Shown: positions 28,451 through 34,045 of the stretch, piece by piece | Layout of the letters: each line of letters starts with the position of its first letter | How positions within the stretch are numbered: the first letter of the stretch is position 1 | Assembly (NCBI RefSeq): GCF_000143415.4 | Contig: NW_003314351.1 | Location: 711,828-745,872, forward strand | Source: Selaginella moellendorffii | Taxonomy: Eukaryota > Streptophyta > Lycopodiopsida > Selaginellales > Selaginellaceae | Length of the DNA: 34,045 bases | Direction: 5' to 3' | Program-made: the position numbers and the translations under genes | Notes under the pieces: generated by a model | Told to the model about the DNA's origin: nothing | The model's input: the letters and a program-made list of their open reading frames with translations, nothing else | Databases searched by the model: none

Positions 28451-30232
28451 GTACTTCTTCCTTTCCTGTCTTTTTGTCACTCTTCACCGAGAGTAAGCAC
28501 AAAAAGGCTGCCTTAGTTCCTTTGGTGAGTTGTCCTCTCGTGGACACCAGGTTTAAGTAGGAATCTTTGGCCTTACTTTGCCCTACCTTTAGATCCTGGG
28601 CCTCCACCCTAGATCTTCTTCCTTGGGCATTTGCCAATACCACAAGGTTCCTACCTTGTCCATGCAGGGCTACCACGAACCGATTAAACCAATCCATTCC
28701 GAAGATCACGTCAAATCCCGCTATGTCACGGTGAAATCCATGTTTACTTTCCATGTCCCTACTTCGACTCTCGCTTGTCGAAGTACCTCATTAGTGCTTT
28801 GGCTACCTTGAACAAACTCTATAGTCCTTGGTTTGCCTAGCCGCTGCACCGTTAGTCCGGCTTGCCGGACTATGTTTGCAACCACAAAATTATCCGAAGC
28901 ACCCGTGTCAATAAGGATCTTAACAAAGCTACCTCTGAGCTTCCCTCGGAGGGCTAGTAGATGTCGCAAACGACTCTCTACCAAAGTTGCTCGTGTAATG
29001 AGTAACTTTGAGTTAGGGACTGGATCACATACCTCAGTTTGGACTTCACCCGACTTGACGGCCATATTGGCTCTGGCCTTCTTCGGGTAGGGACATTCCC
29101 TCAAAAAGTGTCCCGCTTCACCGTAGTTGTAGCATACGTTGTTTCCCACACTGCTATATGACTTGACCTTCTTATCTGTGGGTTTGTCTTTTTTCGCTTG
29201 ACTCCCCCACGTACTCGCTCGCTGGCCACCGGATTTACCTTTCCGGAACCCCGAGGACTCATTCTTAGAGAAACTCTTCTTGAATTTCCCCCTGCTATAC
29301 ATTCCCCTTAGTTTGGCCCCTTTGCTAAACGTGGATCCCGACCCCGTCGTGTTCCCCTTTCGCAGGTTATCGTTGAAATGCACCTTGATGGCCGTATCCA
29401 ACTCTTCTTTGTAGTTGGTCGGGTTCCACCGCATCACCTCGCCGCGAGCCCAGGTTTGCAAACCTGATATGAAGGCATGGAACGCATCCATATCCCCTAT
29501 GTCCGTGACCAGTATCTTCTTTGCCATGAACCCATTCACATATTCTTGGATGGTTCCAATCTGCTTCAGCCTACTCAGCTCATCTCTCAGATGCAGAGTG
29601 GCATTCGGAGGAACGTATGTTGCGCGGATCCTCGCCTTCATCATGTCCCAAGTGGCCACCGGTCCTTCGTTGCCCTCTGTCGTTCTCCACCAAGACTTGG
29701 CATTATCTGCCAAGTATGGTTTTGCACATGGGACCTTCTCCGAGCTCGGTAATCGCAACGCTCGGAAGTAGTCCTCCATATCGTAAAACCAATCCTCCAC
29801 CACCTTATAATCATTCACTCCCTTGAAGACCGGTGGGGGCTTTGGTTTGTACTTGGGAACTGCCTGAGGGACTGATTCTACTTCTGTCTATTCGACCTTG
29901 TCTGGTTTTGCCTCAGTCCCTGCCGAATGGTCCGCACCTTCTGCGCTGCTAGCATCCGTGGTCTTTCTCTTTTTCTTCCGCCTCTCGTCACGCTTTAGCT
30001 TGCGTACGAGAGTTTCCAGTAGGGCATTGGTCTGTGCCAACTGTCCTTCTAGCACGTCCAATCGAGCCTTGGACGATCGAACCTCGCCACCGGACTCCTG
30101 TTTGGAAGTTTCCTCACTAGAGTCCTCCTCATGCAAGGATTCCTCATCCATAGCCTCTTGTTCAACCGGAGGCTCCAGCTCCGGCGGAGGTTCCGTCTCC
30201 GCCTGGGTTCGCTTACGCCCTGCCCTTGCCAT
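28451..30232 (-). pseudogene. Ty3/gypsy gag and aspartic protease (right half of the split element)
   Basis: The minus-strand frame starts at 30232 (MARAGRKRTQAE), 44 bases after the primer site. It has a charged N terminus with a Lys-rich KLKRDERRKKKRK stretch, one in-frame TAG (29888-29890), then the capsid region (VVEDWFYDMEDYF, AKSWWRTTEGN, DELSRLKQ), a basic region and a zinc knuckle at about 29085-29130 (CYNYGEAGHFLREC). The second Cys of the knuckle is Tyr, so it is CCHC minus one ligand. Protease: ILIDTGASDNF with DTGA at 28898-28909, then a 1- or 2-base frameshift near 28725 before AGFDVIFGMDWF. The frame ends at the transposon right end and resumes in RT at 13486. Gag-pro of one non-functional Ty3 element. 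Confidence 0.92.
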
Positions 30233-30275
30233 CTCCCAGCAATCCGCCTCTATCCTTTGCTAGAACTGAGGAAAA

Positions 30276-30288
30276 GGCTCCGATACCA
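30276..30288 (-). other. Primer-binding site of the LTR-B Ty3 element
   Basis: Read on the minus strand: TGGTATCGGAGCC, three bases after the LTR-B end. It is close to the initiator-Met site, with G for A at one position. Gag starts 44 bases downstream. Confidence 0.8.
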
Positions 30289-30291
30289 AAT

Positions 30292-31420
30292 TGTAAGCCA
30301 CAAATTTTTCCTTTCCAATTTGCCAGCTTACCTCGTCTATCCGTCCAACATTGCCTTGGCTTTTGCTAAGTTCCCTTGCCAAGGTTCTCGCCTATGGTAC
30401 CAGCTCCTACTTGGTCTCAGCTACTCACTGCACGAGCAACGGAGTGTTAGCCATCCATCTACGGATTCCCAAATCTCTCCCAATCCCCCTCCCCGGGTTA
30501 GACTGGACTTAAGGTTCGGTTACACTCCCCGCAAGCACAAGCAGCCAAGCACACCAAGCTTCCAGGTTCCTAACATCCCTTGGTACCACAAGACTTGATC
30601 ATGGGACCCTCTAAATCCCAAGTCTTGAGTGCAACACTTGCTTCGGGATGCCGGGGCGAAACACCGTGGCCTAGTGGCCTGGTATGGGTACCTCTACCCC
30701 CCCACTTCCATCCCGAAGGAAGGCCCAAGCCCCTAGGAAGGGCGAGGACCAATGAGCCGCATGGTACTCAAGTGGGGCACCACTCCACATGAGCCGGGAG
30801 CACTGCAATTGGTTTCCCTTTCAGGAGTGGGAGCTGCTCTTGAGCACTTCCTTGGAGGGCCCCTCCGGCCCCAACCAAGTCCATGCTCATTGCCCCCCAA
30901 GGCCCCTCGGTCCCAATCCCAATTTCAAGTCGGTTTGGGAGCCCCCCTGGGGAATCCCTTCAAAACTGGTTCCTAGACCCCCCTACCCTTACTAAACTTT
31001 GGGAACCCCCGGCAGCCCCCCCCCCCCCCCCTGGGAGACGCACGCTTTGGGCTTTCACCCCTTGACCCGTATTAGTATTTGGACTTAGTCTCTGGCCCGA
31101 TCTCGGACCCGATTTCGGATCTGACTTCGGATTCGGTCTCGGACTCGATCTCGGACTCGATCTCGGACTCGACCTCGGACTTAGTCTCGGACCCAATTTC
31201 GGATCTCGGACTCCGTCTCGAACTCGGTCTCGAACTCGGACTCGAACTCGGTCCCCGAGTCGGTCTCGGACTCGATTCCGGACTCTATCTCGAACTCGGT
31301 CCTAGAGTCGGTCTTGGACTCGATTTTCGACTTGGTCCCATCCGATGAACTCTTTGTCATTTTGGTCATGCTTTCGGGGTTCCTTTAGCCTACGACACCT
31401 CGGCGAGTTGGTTCCTTACA
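30292..31420 (-). repeat. 5' LTR (LTR-B) of the Ty3 element split by the giant transposon
   Basis: On the minus strand it begins TGTAAGGAACC at 31420 and ends GTGGCTTACA at 30292 (1129 bp), closely matching the solo LTR-B at 4604-5727 along its length. It contains the GAGTCC-type block at about 31090-31340 and a 16-C run at 31016-31031 (16 G on the minus strand). The first five bases outside (31421-31425, atatg) cannot be paired with a duplication because the other LTR is missing. Confidence 0.93.
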
Positions 31421-31435
31421 ATATGCCAAGTGCTG

Positions 31436-32270
31436 GACATCCGGGGGTATTGAGAATGTATATGTTGGTGAAGAGGCATTTCTTTTGACCTAGGATGAAG
31501 TCAAATGTTGAGAAGTACGTATGTGGTTGTTTGACCTACCAGGTGGCCAAAGTTGATCATCAGAAGTTTGTTGGCCTCTATCATCCTTTATGTGTACCCG
31601 AGAATAAGTGGGATAGCATCTTGATGGACTTTATCACTAGTTTGCCCAAAACCTTTCGAGGAAATGATGCTATTTGGGTTGTTGTGGATCATTTGACGAA
31701 GATGGCTCACTTTTTCCTCGTAAAGATGATGATAAAAGCTTTTGAACTTGCTTAGTTGTTTGTAAACTAGTTATTCAGTCTCTATAGTTTGCTAGGTGAC
31801 ATTGTGAGTGATCGGGATCCCAAGTTCACGTCCAAGTTTTGGCAAACGGTCTTTGAAAAGCTAGAGACTAAGCTGAGCATGAGTAGTGGTGAGCATCCAC
31901 AATCTAATGTGCAAACAGAGAACATAAATCAGCTATTAGAAGATATGCTAAGGTCTTTTGTGGGAAACTTGACTTGACAGGGAGTATGGGAAAAGTACTT
32001 GCCTTTGCTTCAATTTGCTCATAATAGCACTTATCAATTGGCTATTAGCATGTCTCCCTTCATGGCAATGTATGGCTATGAGCCTAGGTCTTCTGTGAGA
32101 TTGAATTTGGCTTTGGCTCGGGTACCTCATGCTTGTGATTTCTTGGAAGATATGCAAGACAAGCTTGAGTTGGCAAAGTTAAACGTGAGGCAAGCTCAAG
32201 AGCAAGACAAAACATTGGCTAATGAGCATCATCATCATCAAGAGTATAAAGTTGGTGACAAGGTTTAAGT
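31436..32270 (+). pseudogene. Ty3/gypsy integrase relic, plus strand
   Basis: From a GHPGV-like start the frame carries a zinc-binding remnant (YVCGCLTYQ, where the second Cys of CxxC is Tyr) and WDSILMDFITSLPKTF with the first catalytic Asp (31627-31629). The second Asp is in SDRDPKF (31810-31812). The Glu (31939-31941) is in QLLEDML. Then follow YLPLLQFAHNS, SPFMAMYGYEPR and a C-terminal YKVGDKV, after which the frame is lost. Stops occur at 31480s, 31753 and 31975. It is opposite to the LTR-B element and abuts its LTR, so it is the older target. All three catalytic residues are still present. Confidence 0.88.
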
Positions 32271-32835
32271 TGTCGGATGCACAACGGTCTCTGAAAGGAG
32301 GTGGCAAACATCTCCATGGCCACTGATATATTTTTAGCTTCTTCAATTCAATTCTCACAAACCTAGACACAAGAAACAAAAAGTAAAAGGAGAAAAAAAC
32401 TTGATATCATTCAATGAAATTTATAAGTAACCTTCTTTCTCACGTCTTATCATTTTTCAGCAATCACCAACAGGTAAAATTTTCCACCTTGCAGCCTTAG
32501 TGATGTCATCGTTCAAGCCTGTCAAAGTATTTGTAAGGATCCGAAATAGAAGGAATCAAATGTAGCACACACCCACTTCTTCTTCGTATCCTTTCGGATG
32601 TGCTCGCCAAGGCCACTTCCCTTGAGAGCTCTGGTACAGCATTGTTCCATCTATCAATACTGTGAGCGTTGTCTGATTATACTGTGAGCGTTGGAAAGAC
32701 AAGACCAGTAAAACCTAGCAGTGACGGTGATTTCATGTTGTTGAGAGAAACTATCATACTGGTTTACTGGTTTAATGTTGTTCCACGGAGCTATCTCTTT
32801 TGCGTGGTGGATCATCGAACTCCTAAGGCTTTGTT

Positions 32836-32838
<3 letters not shown>
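32271..32838. other. Noncoding DNA after the integrase relic
   Basis: The integrase C-terminal end decays into this stretch up to about 32400. The rest has no motif I recognise. A short direct repeat 'atactgtgagcgttg' occurs at about 32657 and 32679. Confidence 0.4.

Positions 32839-32875
<37 letters not shown>
32839..32875 (+). repeat. (TC)n microsatellite
   Basis: About 18 perfect TC dinucleotides directly precede the tandem duplication at 32876. Confidence 0.95.
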
Positions 32876-32877
<2 letters not shown>

Positions 32878-33170
32878 ATCTACTTTATCTGAAGTCCACT
32901 TCATAGATAGAAAATTCTCACCATTTAACTTCTGATTGCTTGTGATTCTTGAGTTTGATCTCAACTTCTCCAGCTACCATCTTATCAAACACAGCTGAGC
33001 TTAATAATCTCACACATTATGTTCGGGATCTACTTTACTGAAGTCCACTTCATAGATAGAAAATTCTCACCATTTAACTTCTGATTGCTTGTGATTCTTG
33101 AGTTTGATCTCAACTTCTCCAGCTACCATCTTATCAAACACAGCTGAGCTTAATAATCTCACACATTATG
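32876..33170 (+). repeat. Recent tandem duplication, period 150 bp
   Basis: 32876-33021 and 33026-33170 are identical except for one short indel (ctttatctg against ctttactg), separated by 4 bases. No gene; both copies contain 'gatctcaacttctccagc'. Confidence 0.95.
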
Positions 33171-33289
33171 TATACTAGCAAGGAATCCAACTCCGCTGGC
33201 ATAGATAGTAATTATGTTATTTTATATTATCATTTTAAATAATTTCTTTATAGACTATGTTTTTTGTGTACACTATTTTATTTTGCAGA
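33171..33289. other. AT-rich spacer
   Basis: No feature seen. Confidence 0.3.
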
Positions 33290-33465
33290 AAACCTTGTCC
33301 CTCACATTGTTCTACAGACATTTGTGTCTTTGATGTTCCCCTTAAGAGTGCAACATAAAGTTGACCATGGTTGAAAACTTGTCTTAGCAATAATATCTTT
33401 ATATTTTAGTGTTTGTCTTTAGGATTTGCAAATTGTAATAGAGAATGCATGTCTTATAGAGAACT
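33290..33465 (-). pseudogene. PIF1/Helitron helicase C-terminal relic
   Basis: On the minus strand, 33462-33371 reads FSIRHAFSITICKS-stop-RQTLKYKDII, matching the PIF1-like 'RLAFAMTINKSQGQTL' motif. After a frameshift, 33370-33290 reads NHGQLYVALLRGTSKTQM, matching the Helitron helicase 'SHGQLYVALSRGTS' motif. Only the last two helicase motifs remain. The rest is AT-rich and unreadable, so it is a truncated Helitron piece. Confidence 0.75.
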
Positions 33466-33779
33466 ACTACCATTTTACAATGATTGGCATATCTCCATTT
33501 TTTTGGTTTCAAAGAGATTATTGCATATCATTATGTAAAATTTTAACTTCAATAACATTTGGTAAAGCTTTGGTTATGATAGTTTATTTGTGTTAATATT
33601 ATGTAAGAGCATTATGATACAGCTGATTTTTATGTTTAGCTTATGTGAAGGCATTCCAGACGGTGTTACCAAGTTTAAGAGGATAGTCAAGCATCTTCTC
33701 ATTTGATTCTGTTTCTACAGTATTAATGCTCTTGTTTGTTATTGTTTCTCATTCTTGAAAGGATTTAGTCATTTACTTG

Positions 33780-33930
33780 TAAAGAGAGGTCATTTAAGTT
33801 GTGAGAATAGCCTTTCGAAATAGGCTTAAGTTGCTTGTCTCTATATGTTTTTCAAACATACTATCAATTGTTCTCTAGTAGTGGATGTTAATGGTGCTCT
33901 GAATGTCCTGATTAAATCTTAGGAGGTTAG
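33780..33930 (+). pseudogene. Possible TnpB/Fanzor-like zinc-ribbon and RuvC-III relic
   Basis: One plus frame reads GHLSCENSLSK-stop-A-stop-VAC at about 33790-33840 and NCSLVVDVNGALNVLIKS at about 33866-33922. This recalls the TnpB/Fanzor end 'CG..sKENR.sQa.F.C..Cg...DVNaA.NIL', including the RuvC-III Asp in DVNGALN. Cys pairs are incomplete and nothing upstream could be assigned, so this may be chance. Confidence 0.25.
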
Positions 33931-34045
33931 GGAGATTGCCATTTCCTTGGGTCACAAGCCATCTTGACCATTCCTTTTCTTCTGGGTTCACTTGCATGTT
34001 TATAGGCAATGAGAACTTTTAAATTTTAGACCATATTGGTGAAGA

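Noticed and set aside
31421-31425. Target duplication of the LTR-B Ty3 element
   Set aside because: The partner LTR and its flank are missing on the left, so no pair can be shown.
1-34045. tRNA or rRNA genes
   Set aside because: No cloverleaf or rRNA landmark was recognised; the only tRNA-related sequences are retrotransposon primer-binding sites.

Overview
Plant nuclear DNA, almost all of it mobile elements nested inside one another. The evidence is Ty3-type LTR retrotransposon parts (5-bp target duplications, primer sites complementary to initiator-Met tRNA, gag, aspartic protease, RT and integrase fragments), a Helitron-type helicase relic and spliceosomal introns. Cellular single-copy genes, rRNA and tRNA genes were not seen. 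A fern or another large-genome land plant would fit, but nothing here proves the species.

The main result is an apparently undescribed giant DNA transposon at 13491-28446 (14,956 bp; about 13.2 kb without a later LTR insertion). It ends in a perfect 20-bp terminal inverted repeat and is flanked by a 4-bp duplication (AAAG at 13487-13490 and 28447-28450). It sits inside the pol gene of a minus-strand Ty3 element: protease lies to its right and reverse transcriptase to its left. Removing the insert and one AAAG makes the Ty3 reading frame continuous. Inside are two long divergent genes. The minus-strand gene (17757 to 14616, about 1029 codons) looks like a DDE/RNase H-fold transposase of the DUF7869 type. 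The plus-strand gene (22405 to 28004, about 1641 codons, 11 exons) combines a ParB-like domain, a weak methyltransferase-like stretch, a basic/acidic low-complexity linker and an FCP1-like HAD domain. Both read through in one frame over about 8 kb of spliced coding sequence with ten in-frame stops and no frameshift. About 25 copies of a 24-bp palindrome (core GGCATGTGGCCTCATGCC) are scattered through the element and none was found outside it. Several copies make up most of 38-54 bp introns.

Layout. 1-1743: LTR-A with a degraded primer site. 2512-3450: minus-strand integrase relic. 3668-6113: a second LTR-A with primer site, interrupted by a solo LTR-B (4604-5727, duplication GGGAT). 6503-7494: LTR-C, primer site and gag relic. 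8070-10250: palindromic tandem array holding a solo LTR-A (8453-10146, duplication CCGGG). 10241-11985: foldback and inverted-repeat noncoding DNA. 11985-12893: partial LTR-A on the minus strand. 12890-13490: RT fragment. 13491-28446: the giant transposon, with a solo LTR-A at 19510-21272 (duplication TATAC). 28451-31420: protease, gag, primer site and LTR-B of the interrupted Ty3 element, on the minus strand. 31436-32270: an older plus-strand integrase relic. 32839-33170: microsatellite and tandem duplication. 33290-33465: PIF1/Helitron helicase relic. 33780-33930: weak TnpB-like zinc-ribbon relic.

Order of events on the right side: the LTR-B element was inserted next to the plus-strand integrase relic, the giant transposon then split that element, and an LTR-A copy later landed in the giant transposon and was reduced to a solo LTR.
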